From Blastococcus sp. VKM Ac-2987 (GTDB taxonomy: Bacteria; Actinomycetota; Actinomycetes; Mycobacteriales; Geodermatophilaceae), in assembly GCF_026967805.1 (NCBI RefSeq), contig NZ_JAPVBG010000003.1, positions 310,001-374,000 on the forward strand: DNA of 64,000 nt. The letters run 5' to 3'. Of the stretch, positions 37,549-49,315 are shown piece by piece (positions within the stretch are counted from its first letter, which is position 1; the number at the start of each line of letters is the position of its first letter). Under the pieces are notes generated by a model. That model was not told the origin of the DNA and ran no database searches. It saw nothing but the letters and a program-made list of their open reading frames with translations. The translations under genes were made by a program, and so were the position numbers.

Positions 37549-38517
37549 ATGGGCGGCACGACGTCCCCGGGGCGGGCGCCCCGGGTGGTCGCCTTCGGTG
37601 GCGGCCACGGCCTCGCCGCGGCGCTGGCCGCCTGGCGCCGCATCACCTCCGAGCTCACCGCCGTGGTGACCGTCGCCGACGACGGCGGCTCGTCCGGGCG
37701 CATCCGCCGGGAGATGCCGGTCCTGCCGCCCGGCGACCTGCGGATGGCCCTCGCCGCCCTCGCCGGTGACGCGGAGCGGGAGCAGACCCTCGCCGCGCTC
37801 TTCCAGCACCGCTTCGGCGGCAGCGGCGTGCTGGCCGGGCACCCGGTCGGCAACCTGCTGCTCACCGGCCTCGCCGAGATGCACGGCGGGGACACCGTGC
37901 GCGCCCTCGACGAGCTCGGCGCGCTGATCGGGGCCTGCGGGCGGGTGCTGCCCATGGCCGACGAACCGCTCGACCTCGTCGCGCGCGTGGAGACCGCCGA
38001 CCCCGACGACCCCGCCCGGGTGCGCACCATCCGGGGGCAGGTCGCGATCGCGGCGACCCCGGGGCGGGTGCGGCAGATCCGCCTGGCGCCGGCCGACCCC
38101 GTGGTGCACCCGGCCGTCCTCGAGGCGATCGCGGCGGCCGACGTGGTCTCGCTGGGCCCCGGTTCCTGGTACACCTCGGTGCTGCCACACCTGCTCGTGC
38201 CCCGGCTGCGCGCCGCACTGACCGCGTCGCGCGCCCGGGTGGTGGTGGTGCTGAACCTGGAACCACAGCCCGGTGAGACCGACGGCTTCTCCCCGGAGGA
38301 GCATCTGGCCGTGCTGCAGGCGCATCTGAACGGAGTGGCGTTGCACACCGTGATCGCGAACGTGGAATCGGTGGTTGACCGCCGTGGTCTCCTTGACGCA
38401 GTCAACGGGTGCGGTGCCGAGCTCCTGCTGGCGCCGGTGGCCGAGCCGGACGGCGCGCCGCGGCACGACCCCGTGCGGCTGTCCGCGGCGTTGGCCTCCG
38501 TGGTCGGGGTGCGGTGA
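37549..38517 (+). CDS. yvcK: YvcK/CofD-family gluconeogenesis factor
   Basis: 322 aa; its ATG directly abuts the rapZ stop. Nucleotide-sugar-binding family landmarks: VAFGGGHGLAAAL at 14-26, VADDGGSSGRIRRE, PPGDLRMALAAL, and NLLLTGLAEM. YvcK proteins bind UDP-GlcNAc-type sugars and are needed for growth on gluconeogenic carbon and for cell-wall precursor balance. The CofD fold is shared with F420 biosynthesis, but context places this one in the YvcK group. Part of the uvrC-rapZ-yvcK unit; whiA follows after 134 bp. Confidence 0.93.
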   Translation: MGGTTSPGRAPRVVAFGGGHGLAAALAAWRRITSELTAVVTVADDGGSSGRIRREMPVLPPGDLRMALAALAGDAEREQTLAALFQHRFGGSGVLAGHPVGNLLLTGLAEMHGGDTVRALDELGALIGACGRVLPMADEPLDLVARVETADPDDPARVRTIRGQVAIAATPGRVRQIRLAPADPVVHPAVLEAIAAADVVSLGPGSWYTSVLPHLLVPRLRAALTASRARVVVVLNLEPQPGETDGFSPEEHLAVLQAHLNGVALHTVIANVESVVDRRGLLDAVNGCGAELLLAPVAEPDGAPRHDPVRLSAALASVVGVR

Positions 38518-38602
38518 ACGAGTAGAGGTGTGCGAGCGGATACCGGGCGTACGGCCGGCTGGCCGGCACGAGGGGGAAAGGGGACGGCGTACATGACGCT
38601 GA

Positions 38603-40897
<2,295 letters not shown>

Positions 40898-40899
40898 CG

Positions 40900-42093
40900 A
40901 TGCGCTCTCTCGACGACCTCCTCGCCGAGGGCGTCTCGGGTCGGCGCGTGCTGCTGCGCGCCGACCTGAACGTCCCGCTGGACAAGACGACCGGCACCAT
41001 CACCGACGACGGCCGGATCCGCGCCAGCCTGCCCACGCTGCAGGCCCTGCGCGAGGCCGGCGCCCGCGTGGTCGTGGCCGCCCACCTGGGCCGGCCCAAG
41101 GGCACGCTCGACCCGAAGTCCTCCCTCGCGCCGGTCGCCGCGCGCCTGGGAGAGCTGCTGGGGACGACGGTGCCGCTGGCGGCCGACGTCGCCGGTGACG
41201 ACGCGCGGGCCAAGGCCGCCGCCCTCGGCGACGGCGACGTCCTCCTGCTGGAGAACGTCCGCTTCGAGGCCGCGGAGACGTCCAAGGACGACGCCGAGCG
41301 GGCCGGGCTGGCCGAGCGGCTGGCCGCCCTCGCCGACGTGTACGTCGACGACGCCTTCGGTGCGGTGCACCGCGCCCACGCCTCGGTGTTCGACGTCGCC
41401 GAGCGCCTCCCGCACGCGGCCGGCCGGCTGGTCGCCCGCGAGCTGGAGGTGCTCACCCGGCTGACCACCGAGCCCGCGCGGCCCTACGTGGTAGTGCTCG
41501 GCGGCTCGAAGGTGAGCGACAAGCTCGCGGTCATCGAGGCGCTGCTGCCCAAGGTCGACCGGCTGCTCGTCGGCGGGGGCATGTGCTTCACCTTCCTCGC
41601 CGCCCAGGGCCACGGGGTGGGCAACTCGCTGCTGGAGGCCGACCAGGTGGACACCTGCCGCCGGCTGCTGGCCGAGGCCGGCGACCGGATCGTGCTGCCG
41701 GTCGACGTCGTCTGCGCCCCCGAGTTCAGCGCGGAGGCGGAGACCTCGGTCGTCGACGCGACCGAGATCCCCGACGGGCAGATGGGCCTGGACGTCGGCC
41801 CGCGCACCGTCGAGGTCTTCGGGTCGATCCTCGGCGACGCCCGCACCGTGTTCTGGAACGGCCCGATGGGCGTCTTCGAGCTCGCCCCTTTCCAGGCCGG
41901 CACCCGCGGCGTGGCCCAGGCGGTCGGCGCGGTGGACGGCCTGTCGGTCGTCGGGGGCGGTGACTCGGCGGCGGCGGTCCGCGTCCTGGGTCTCGACGAG
42001 GACGCCTACGGGCACATCAGCACCGGTGGCGGTGCGTCGCTGGAGTACCTCGAGGGCCGGGACCTGCCGGGCCTCGCGGTCCTGGCCGACTGA
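40900..42093 (+). CDS. pgk: Phosphoglycerate kinase
   Basis: 397 aa from the ATG two bases behind the gap stop. N-terminal [13 protein letters not shown] binds 3-phosphoglycerate. [12 protein letters not shown] is the second substrate-binding segment. [13 protein letters not shown] and GNGPMGVFE (as WNGPMGVFE) line the nucleotide site, and [10 protein letters not shown] closes the C-terminal domain. It transfers phosphate from 1,3-bisphosphoglycerate to ADP. Translational coupling with gap is likely given the spacing. tpiA follows after 13 bp. Confidence 0.97.
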   Translation: MRSLDDLLAEGVSGRRVLLRADLNVPLDKTTGTITDDGRIRASLPTLQALREAGARVVVAAHLGRPKGTLDPKSSLAPVAARLGELLGTTVPLAADVAGDDARAKAAALGDGDVLLLENVRFEAAETSKDDAERAGLAERLAALADVYVDDAFGAVHRAHASVFDVAERLPHAAGRLVARELEVLTRLTTEPARPYVVVLGGSKVSDKLAVIEALLPKVDRLLVGGGMCFTFLAAQGHGVGNSLLEADQVDTCRRLLAEAGDRIVLPVDVVCAPEFSAEAETSVVDATEIPDGQMGLDVGPRTVEVFGSILGDARTVFWNGPMGVFELAPFQAGTRGVAQAVGAVDGLSVVGGGDSAAAVRVLGLDEDAYGHISTGGGASLEYLEGRDLPGLAVLAD

Positions 42094-42106
42094 GCGAGGA
42101 GCCGAC

Positions 42107-42916
<810 letters not shown>

Positions 42917-42919
42917 ACC

Positions 42920-42960
42920 CTGCTGCCCCCCCGGCCGGACACGGGGAGGGCGGGCAGCAG
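42920..42960 (+). terminator. Hairpin between tpiA and the solute-binding protein gene
   Basis: CTGCTGCCC (42920-42928) and GGGCAGCAG (42952-42960) pair perfectly over 9 bp. The right arm ends at the base before the next GTG, so any ribosome site for that gene is buried in the stem. It may end the glycolytic transcript and also restrain translation of the next gene. Confidence 0.55.
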
Positions 42961-44736
42961 GTGGAGCAGCAGATCCGGGAGCGGCCGGCCGACCGGCTCC
43001 CGCCGTGGGCGCGCGGCTGGTCCTGGCGGCGAGTCCTCGCTGCTGCAGCCGTGATCGTGCTGGTGCTCGTCGTCGCCGTCAGCTGTCTGGGCAGCGGTGG
43101 CGGGCGGGCCGACGTCCCGGTGCTGGCCGACGGGCCCGACGCCGGCGTCGACGGTGTCCGCTCCCCGTCGGACGAGCGCGGTGGCACGTTGCGCGTCGTC
43201 GCCCCCGCCGTCGACAGCCTCGACCCGCAGCGGTCCTACCTGCCCGGGGTGTGGAACCTGATGCGCCTCTACACCCGCACGCTCGTCACGTTCGACGCGG
43301 CGCCCGGCGCCACCGGTGAGCTGGTGCCGGACCTCGCGACCGACCTGGGCGCCGTGTCGGACGACGGTCTCACCTGGACCTACACCCTGCGCGAGGGCAT
43401 CCGCTTCGAGAACGGCCGGCCGATCACCAGCGGTGACGTGAAGTACGGCATCCAGCGGTCGTTCGCCTCCGACGTGATCGTCGGCGGGCCCACCTACCTG
43501 GTGGACCTCCTGGACGACCCGGCCAACCCCTACCCGGGCCCCTACTCGACCGAGGAGGACGACCCCGTCCTCAGCTCGATCGAGACGCCGGACGAGCGCA
43601 CGATCGTCTTCCGGTTGCGCTCGCCGCAGCCGGACCTGCCCTACGTCCTCGCCCTGCCGTCCAGCAGCCCGGTGCCGGCGGAGGCCGACACCCGGGGCGA
43701 GTACGGCGCCGATCCGGTGTCCTCCGGCCCGTACGCGATCACCTCGGTCGACCCGGAGACCGGCATCGTGCTGGAGCGCAACCCGGAGTGGGACCCGGCG
43801 ACCGACGAGGTCCGGACCGCGCTGCCCGACCGGGTGGAGGTCCGCACCGGGCTCTCCGGTCTGGCCCGCGACCAGGCGCTGCTGGCCGGCTCCGCCGACC
43901 TGGACGTCTCCGGCACGGGCGTGCAGGCGGCGACGACCGCCCGGCTGGCCGCCGAGGACGGCGCCGCCCTGCTGGACCGGGTGGACGACGTGACGACCGG
44001 TGCGGTGCGCCTGCTCGCGCTGCCCACCGACGTGGCGCCCATGGACGACCCCGCCTGCCGGGCGGCCGTGGTCGCGGCCATCGACCGGCGCGCGGTCCAG
44101 TCGGCCCTCGGTGGTGCGGTCGACGCCGTCCGCAGCACGCAGCTGTGGCCGCGGGCACTCGGGGGAGGTCCCGGGGGGGCCGACGCGGAGCCGGATCCCG
44201 AGGCGGCCCGGGCCGCGCTGGCCGACTGCGGCCGCCCGGACGGCTTCGCCACCGTCCTCGCGGTGCCCGACGTGCGCAGCAGCGTCGACGTCGCCGACGA
44301 GATCGCCGCCCAGCTCGCCGCGGTGGACATCGACGTCGAGGTCCGCCCGCTGGATCCCGCCACCTTCTACGCCACCGACGTGGGCAACCCCGGCAACGTC
44401 GCGGCCAACGGCTACGGGCTGGTGCTCGCCACCCGCACCGCCGACTTCCCGACGGCCGGGTCCTTCCTGGGGCCGCTGGTCGACGGCCGCAGCGTCGCCC
44501 GGGTGGGCAACCCGAACTACGCGCGGTTGGACGACCCGGAGATCAACGCCCTGGTCGACCAGGCCCGGGCCGGCGACGCCGACTGGGCGCAGGTCGCCGA
44601 CGCGGCCCGGGCGAGCGGGGCCTACGTCCCGCTCGCGGAGACCCGCATCCAGCTGGTCTCGGGGCAGCGGCTGCGCAACGGCGTGGTGATGCGCCCGTAC
44701 GACGGTTACGACGTCGCCACCGCCGGGGTCCGCTGA
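42961..44736 (+). CDS. ABC transporter family 5 solute-binding protein (orphan)
   Basis: 591 aa from the GTG at 42961. The N-terminus has about 23 hydrophilic residues, then a hydrophobic segment (24-41) and C42 in VVAVSC, a possible but imperfect lipobox; alternatively it is a simple anchor. The body is a family 5 extracellular binding protein of the oligopeptide/nickel type (RGGTLRVVAPAVDSLDPQR, TYTLREGIRFENGRPITSGD, each part of the mature domain). No permease or ATPase genes are adjacent. It interrupts the usual tpiA-secG adjacency. The last three codons and the stop are part of an 83-bp tandem repeat. Confidence 0.85.
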   Translation: MEQQIRERPADRLPPWARGWSWRRVLAAAAVIVLVLVVAVSCLGSGGGRADVPVLADGPDAGVDGVRSPSDERGGTLRVVAPAVDSLDPQRSYLPGVWNLMRLYTRTLVTFDAAPGATGELVPDLATDLGAVSDDGLTWTYTLREGIRFENGRPITSGDVKYGIQRSFASDVIVGGPTYLVDLLDDPANPYPGPYSTEEDDPVLSSIETPDERTIVFRLRSPQPDLPYVLALPSSSPVPAEADTRGEYGADPVSSGPYAITSVDPETGIVLERNPEWDPATDEVRTALPDRVEVRTGLSGLARDQALLAGSADLDVSGTGVQAATTARLAAEDGAALLDRVDDVTTGAVRLLALPTDVAPMDDPACRAAVVAAIDRRAVQSALGGAVDAVRSTQLWPRALGGGPGGADAEPDPEAARAALADCGRPDGFATVLAVPDVRSSVDVADEIAAQLAAVDIDVEVRPLDPATFYATDVGNPGNVAANGYGLVLATRTADFPTAGSFLGPLVDGRSVARVGNPNYARLDDPEINALVDQARAGDADWAQVADAARASGAYVPLAETRIQLVSGQRLRNGVVMRPYDGYDVATAGVR

Positions 44737-44905
44737 CAGCCCCGGGAGCATCGCAGCGAGCGCCGGCGAGCGAGGAGCGGACCGGGGCGCGGAAGCGGAC
44801 AGGTCACAGGGTCCGCTGACAGCCCCGGGAGCATCGCAGCGAGCGCCGGCGAGCGAGGAGCGGACCGGGGCGCGGAAGCGGACAGGTCACAGGGTCCGCT
44901 GACAG
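44728..44905 (+). repeat. 83-bp tandem repeat, two full units and a partial third
   Basis: Unit 1 is 44728-44810, unit 2 44811-44893, and a partial third unit (GTCCGCTGACAG) is 44894-44905. I see no difference between the two full units. Unit 1 begins with the last sense codons and stop of the solute-binding protein gene, so the duplication copies the end of that gene plus 74 bp beyond it. Each unit contains a GCGAGCG-CCG-GCGAGCG internal repeat. It ends just before the secG promoter. Confidence 0.95.
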
Positions 44906-44925
44906 GTCCGGGCGGGGACGTCGGT

Positions 44926-44931
44926 TAGGCT
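44926..44931 (+). promoter_or_regulatory. Putative -10 element of secG
   Basis: TAGGCT about 53 bp before the secG ATG. CTGACA, a fair -35, ends 21 bp upstream and belongs to the partial third repeat unit, so the duplication may have touched the promoter. Confidence 0.4.
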
Positions 44932-44983
44932 CGGGACGAGAGCTGGCGTCCGTCGCCGGTCGTCGAGCCTTCCGGAGAGGTCC

Positions 44984-45220
44984 ATGGAGCTGGTGCTCAA
45001 CGTGCTGCTGATCCTCAGCAGCCTGCTCCTCATCGTGCTCATCCTGCTGCATCGAGGCAAGGGTGGCGGTCTGTCGTCGATGTTCGGCGGTGCGGCGTCC
45101 TCGTCGCTGTCCGGGTCGTCGGTGGTCGAGAAGAACCTCAACCGCCTGACCGTCTTCACCGCGATGATCTGGACGGTCTGCATCGTGGGCCTGGGCATCC
45201 TGATCAAGGTCCAGGCCTGA
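44984..45220 (+). CDS. secG: Preprotein translocase subunit SecG
   Basis: 78 aa, the usual actinobacterial size. Two TM helices (about 3-22 and 52-74) flank a conserved glycine/serine-rich cytosolic loop beginning RGKGGGLSSMFGG. SecG sits beside SecY-SecE and improves preprotein translocation. GGAGAGG lies 6 nt before the ATG. The tpiA-secG-rbpA order is conserved in actinobacteria apart from the inserted binding-protein gene. Confidence 0.95.
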   Translation: MELVLNVLLILSSLLLIVLILLHRGKGGGLSSMFGGAASSSLSGSSVVEKNLNRLTVFTAMIWTVCIVGLGILIKVQA

Positions 45221-45284
45221 GCCCAGCTCCGCCTGATCGGAGATCCGGCGCACAAACGTGACCGGAGAGAGTCCCGTTTCGCCC

Positions 45285-45290
45285 TAGACT
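45285..45290 (+). promoter_or_regulatory. Putative -10 element of rbpA
   Basis: TAGACT, 54 bp before the GTG of rbpA. No convincing -35 element could be placed. Confidence 0.4.
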
Positions 45291-45344
45291 GCCCGCGCGG
45301 CGGTCGGCGCTGCCGCGACCTGGACCGATGATCAGGGGGCACAC

Positions 45345-45689
45345 GTGGTGGCTGGTGGGAACGCGATCCGGGGGACCCGGGTCGGTGCGGGTCCGATAGG
45401 CGAGGTCGAGCGCGGCGAGTCGGCACCACGGCGGCGCATCCCGTTCTGGTGCGCCAACGGGCACGAGACGCGCGTGGTGCTCGCGAGCGAGGCCGAGGTC
45501 CCGGAGTTCTGGGACTGCCCGCGGTGCGGGCTGCCGGCCGGGCAGGACGAGGCCGCGCCGCCGCCGGCGCCGCGCATCGAGCCCTACAAGACGCACCTGG
45601 CCTACGTGCGCGAACGGCGCACCGACGCCGACGGCGACGCGCTCCTCCAGGAGGCGCTGGACCGGCTGCGCGTCCGCCGCGGCGGCTGA
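45345..45689 (+). CDS. rbpA: RNA polymerase-binding protein RbpA
   Basis: 114 aa from the GTG at 45345. RbpA is an actinobacterial protein that binds sigma-A-type factors and stabilises the open promoter complex. The N-terminal AIRGTRVGAG matches the tail that reaches the active site. The core has a zinc knuckle with C36 and H40 (WCANGH) and C58 and C61 (DCPRC), as in the zinc-binding Streptomyces form. The C-terminal sigma-interaction helix begins at KTHLAYVRERR. Convergent with pgl. Confidence 0.93.
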   Translation: MVAGGNAIRGTRVGAGPIGEVERGESAPRRRIPFWCANGHETRVVLASEAEVPEFWDCPRCGLPAGQDEAAPPPAPRIEPYKTHLAYVRERRTDADGDALLQEALDRLRVRRGG

Positions 45690-45745
45690 TCCCCGCGTCC
45701 GCCGCAGCGGGGCTGATCCCCGCGAACGCCGCGGCGCCGGGGGCG

Positions 45746-46546
45746 TCAGCTCCCGGGGCGGGGCAGCTCGGCGGCCGCGGCGGCGTCGAGCAACCACCGC
45801 GTCGCCCGGGCACCGTGCACGCCGGCAGCCGGTAGCTCCTGCGGGCCGGCGCCGGCCAGCGCCCGGGCGACGGCGGGTGCCTTGCCCTCGCCCGAGACCA
45901 GCAGCCAGATCTCCTCGGCGCTGTTGATCGCGGTGAACCCGAGGCTGATCCGGGTCGGCGGTGGCTTGGGGCAGTCGCGGACCGCGAGCACGGGGCGCTC
46001 GTCCCGGGCGGCGGGGGAGTCCGGGAAGATCGAGGCGGTGTGCCCCTCCGGGCCCATGCCGAGCAGCAGCAGGTCGAGCCGGGGCAGGTCGTGCCCCTCC
46101 GGAGCCGCCGCGGCGAGCTGCTGGGCGTACCAGGCGGCGGCGTCCTCGGGCTCGGCGAAGCCGCCGTCGGACGCCGGCATCGCGTGCACCCGCTCCGGCG
46201 GGACGCCCACAGCGTCCAGCAGTGCCGTCCGGGCCTGCTTCTCGTTCCGCTCGGCGTCGTCGGCCGGCACGAACCGCTCGTCGCCCCACCAGACGTCCAC
46301 CGCGGTCCAGTCGACGGTCTCCCGCACCGGCTCGGCGGCGAGGCCGGCGACCCGTTCGAGGACGGCGATGCCGATGCTCCCGCCGGTCAGGACCACGGCG
46401 GCGGTGCCGTGCACGGCCTGCGCCGCGGCGAGCCGGGCGACGAGCGCCTCGGCGGCCGCGCGGGCCAGCCGGTCGGCGTCGGGCTCGATGACGACGTCGG
46501 GGACGGGCGCTGCGTCGGCGGAGCGCTCGCCGGGGGAGATGGTCAC
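45746..46546 (-). CDS. pgl: 6-phosphogluconolactonase
   Basis: 266 aa. DevB/SolA-type enzyme that hydrolyses 6-phosphogluconolactone in the oxidative pentose phosphate pathway. Landmarks: VVLTGGSIGIAVLE, VDVWWGDERFVP, ERNEKQARTALLD, LLLGMGPEGHTASIFP with its catalytic histidine. It is the last gene of the zwf-opcA-pgl unit and starts inside opcA (ATGA overlap, 46543-46546). Confidence 0.95.
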   Translation of the reverse strand: MTISPGERSADAAPVPDVVIEPDADRLARAAAEALVARLAAAQAVHGTAAVVLTGGSIGIAVLERVAGLAAEPVRETVDWTAVDVWWGDERFVPADDAERNEKQARTALLDAVGVPPERVHAMPASDGGFAEPEDAAAWYAQQLAAAAPEGHDLPRLDLLLLGMGPEGHTASIFPDSPAARDERPVLAVRDCPKPPPTRISLGFTAINSAEEIWLLVSGEGKAPAVARALAGAGPQELPAAGVHGARATRWLLDAAAAAELPRPGS

Positions 46547-47619
46547 GAGGTCAGGGCTCCTTCGCCGGTGGTCGGGTCCGGCTCGCCGGCGGCATCATCC
46601 GCCGCGTCGCCGTCGCCGTCGCCGTCCTGGGCGGCGGGGTCGAACCACACGAGCTTGCGGACCGAGGAGCGCTCGGACAGCCCGTCCAGGCCCGTGGCGG
46701 CCTCCAGGGCCTCGCTGTAGGGCTCGTCGGGATCCAGCCGGCGCAGCTCCTCGCTCAGCAGGTCACCGAGCGGGCGCTCGGCCAGGGCGACGGTCGAGTC
46801 GGGCCGGAAGGGCTGCGAGATGACGGCGCCGCCGCGGCGATCGGCCCGGATCTCCACCTCCTCGTCCTGGTCCAGCGACAGCTTGACGGCGGCCACGCCG
46901 CTCGGCCCGGGCGTGCGGGACGCCTCGGTGATGTCGACGCTGCAGCCGGTGCGGGAGGACAGCCACCCGGCGAGCAGCCGTGCGGTCGCGTTGTGCGGGT
47001 CGCCCTCGATCGAGCCGCCGCGCACGCGGACGGAGTCCCCGCGCCGTCCGGCGACCGAGTCCAGGGTGGAGGTCAACGCCGAGCGCCAGCCGGTGGTGCG
47101 CGTCCAGGCCAGGTCGGAGTCGCCGGGGGCGTAGTCGTCGGCGCGCACCCGCAGGCAGTCCAACGGGTCCTCGGCCAGCGAGCTGTCCGTGATCCGCCGG
47201 TCGGCCAGGACGCCCAGCGCGTCCCGGGCGATGCGCTCGGGCGGCGCCCCGTGCCACCAGGTGACCACGGGTGCGTCGGCAGCCAGCAGCGGCAGCACGA
47301 CCGACTCGGCGTGCAGCGCCAGCCGGCCGTACATGCGCATGACGACGGCCTCGCCGGGGCCGAGCCGGCCACCGATCTGCACCTCGGCGTCCAGCCGGGG
47401 GCCGGGGGCGTCGATCTGCCGTCGCACCACGACGAGCACCCGGCAGGGGTGCATCTCCGCGGCGTGCGTCGCCGCCTCCTCCGCCTCGGTCACCCGGCTC
47501 TCCTCGGCGACGACGACCAGCGTCAGCGCCACCCCGGAGAGCACCGCACCCCCGGTGCGCCGCTGGGCGGCCAGTTCCTTCACCACGGCCGAACCGGTGG
47601 TGTCCCACAGCGTTGTCAC
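46543..47619 (-). CDS. opcA: Glucose-6-phosphate dehydrogenase assembly protein OpcA
   Basis: 358 aa from a GTG at 47619, with GGAGG 7 nt upstream on the minus strand; a longer frame runs back into zwf without a ribosome site and was rejected. OpcA assembles or activates glucose-6-phosphate dehydrogenase in cyanobacteria and actinobacteria. N-terminal LWDTTGSAVVKELAAQR and central VVTWWHGAPPERIA are family features. The C-terminal 30 residues are acidic and low in complexity. It lies directly downstream of zwf and overlaps pgl, as is common. Confidence 0.94.
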   Translation of the reverse strand: MTTLWDTTGSAVVKELAAQRRTGGAVLSGVALTLVVVAEESRVTEAEEAATHAAEMHPCRVLVVVRRQIDAPGPRLDAEVQIGGRLGPGEAVVMRMYGRLALHAESVVLPLLAADAPVVTWWHGAPPERIARDALGVLADRRITDSSLAEDPLDCLRVRADDYAPGDSDLAWTRTTGWRSALTSTLDSVAGRRGDSVRVRGGSIEGDPHNATARLLAGWLSSRTGCSVDITEASRTPGPSGVAAVKLSLDQDEEVEIRADRRGGAVISQPFRPDSTVALAERPLGDLLSEELRRLDPDEPYSEALEAATGLDGLSERSSVRKLVWFDPAAQDGDGDGDAADDAAGEPDPTTGEGALTS

Positions 47620-47659
47620 GACTGTTCCTCCGATCGACGGGGGTGCGGGGGTGCGGGCC

Positions 47660-49177
47660 TCACGGTCGCCGCCAGCGACGGCCCTCGGCCGCGAGCATCT
47701 CGTCGGCGGCCCGGGGGCCCCACTCGCCGGCGCGGTAGGGCTGCGGCTCGGTGTCCCGCCAGAACTCCTCCAGCGGGTCGATGACCGCCCAGGAGGCCTC
47801 GACCTCGGCGTTGCGGGGGAAGAGGGTGGCGTCGCCCAGGAGGACGTCGAGCAGCAGGCGCTCGTAGGCCTCGGGGCTGGACTCGGTGAATTGCTCCCCG
47901 TACAGGAAGTCCATGGAGACGTCACGGACCTCCATGACGCTGCCCGGCACCTTCGACCCGAACTTGAGGGTGACCCCCTCGTCCGGTTGCACGCGCACCA
48001 CCAGCTGGTTGTTGCCCAGCTCCTGGGTGTCGGTGTCGGCGAAGGGCAGGTGCGGGGCGCGCTTGAACACCAGCGCGATCTCGGTGACCCGGCGGGGGAG
48101 CCGCTTGCCGGTGCGGAGGTAGAACGGCACCCCGGCCCAGCGGCGGGTCTCGACGCCCAGGCGCACCGCGGCGTAGGTCTCCGTCGTCGACCCCGGGTCG
48201 ACGCCGTCCTCCTGCCGGTAGCCGGGGGCGCGCTGCCCGGCCAGCCAACCCGGCTGGTACTGCCCGCGCACGGCGTAGGCGCCCAGGTCCTCGGGCAGCG
48301 AGATCGCCCGCAGCACCTTGAGCTTCTCGGTCCGGATCTCCTCGGCGGAGAACTCGACCGGTTCCTCCATCGCGGTCAGCGCCAGCAGCTGCAGCAGGTG
48401 GTTCTGCAGCACGTCGCGGGCCGCCCCGGTCTCCTCGTAGAACCCGGCCCGGCCGCCGATGCCGACGTCCTCGGCCATGGTGATCTGCACCGAGTCGACG
48501 TGGTGGCCGTTCCAGACCGGCTCGAACAGCTCGTTGGCGAACCGCAGCGCCATCAGGTTCTGGACGGTCTCCTTGCCCAGGTAGTGGTCGATGCGGAAGA
48601 CGTCCTCGGCGCTGAACACCGAGTCGACCAGCTCGTTGAGCTCGCGGCTGGACGCCAGGTCGGTGCCGAACGGCTTCTCCACCACCACCCGGCGCCAGCG
48701 GCCGGGGGTGTTCTCCGCCATGCCGGTCCGCTGCATCTGCTTGAGCACGGTCGGGAACATCGCCGGGGGGATCGACAGGTAGAACGCCGCGTTGCCGCCG
48801 ATGCCGTGGCTGCCCTCGAGCTCGGAGAGCGCGCCGGCGAGCTCGTCGAAGGCATTGTCGTCGTCGAAGGAGCCCTGGACGAAGTGCACGCTGCCGGCCA
48901 GCCGCTCCCAGACCTCCTCCCGCCACGGGGTGCGCGCGTGCTGGCGGGCCGAGTCGCGCGCCAGCTCGGCGAACTCGGTGTCGCCCCAGTCGCGGCGGGC
49001 GAAGCCCAGCAGCGCGAAGTTGGTGGGCAGCAGCCCGCGGTTGGCGAGGTCGTAGACCGCCGGCAGGAGCTTCTTGCGGGCCAGGTCCCCGGTGATCCCG
49101 AAGACCACCAGGGCGCAGGGCTCGGGCACCCGGGGCAGCCGCCGGTCCCGCGGGTCGCGCAGCGGGTTGGCGGTCAT
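47660..49177 (-). CDS. zwf: Glucose-6-phosphate dehydrogenase
   Basis: 505 aa. The NADP-binding GITGDLARKKLLP is at 27-39. RIDHYLGKE is the substrate-binding and catalytic segment, followed by the C-terminal beta domain. It oxidises glucose-6-phosphate to 6-phosphogluconolactone. The ATG at 49177 starts a typical N-terminus. It heads the zwf-opcA-pgl unit, separated from pgi by a strong hairpin, so it may be transcribed partly on its own. Confidence 0.96.
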   Translation of the reverse strand: MTANPLRDPRDRRLPRVPEPCALVVFGITGDLARKKLLPAVYDLANRGLLPTNFALLGFARRDWGDTEFAELARDSARQHARTPWREEVWERLAGSVHFVQGSFDDDNAFDELAGALSELEGSHGIGGNAAFYLSIPPAMFPTVLKQMQRTGMAENTPGRWRRVVVEKPFGTDLASSRELNELVDSVFSAEDVFRIDHYLGKETVQNLMALRFANELFEPVWNGHHVDSVQITMAEDVGIGGRAGFYEETGAARDVLQNHLLQLLALTAMEEPVEFSAEEIRTEKLKVLRAISLPEDLGAYAVRGQYQPGWLAGQRAPGYRQEDGVDPGSTTETYAAVRLGVETRRWAGVPFYLRTGKRLPRRVTEIALVFKRAPHLPFADTDTQELGNNQLVVRVQPDEGVTLKFGSKVPGSVMEVRDVSMDFLYGEQFTESSPEAYERLLLDVLLGDATLFPRNAEVEASWAVIDPLEEFWRDTEPQPYRAGEWGPRAADEMLAAEGRRWRRP

Positions 49178-49230
49178 CGCTGGCCGCGCAGCGGGGGGAG
49201 GGTCATCGTCCGTCCTCGTGGTCGGAGTGA

Positions 49231-49263
49231 CCCGCCGTCCGGCCCGAGGGGCCGGACGGCGGG
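49231..49263 (-). terminator. Terminator between pgi and zwf
   Basis: A perfect 15-bp stem (49231-49245 with 49249-49263) and a GAG loop, between the pgi stop and the zwf start on the minus strand. It would end or attenuate the tkt-tal-pgi transcript. Confidence 0.75.
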
Positions 49264-49315
49264 CCGGGACAGGCGCGGATCGGGAGGCGGTCCTCCCGGC
49301 CGGGTGCCCCGGGGT

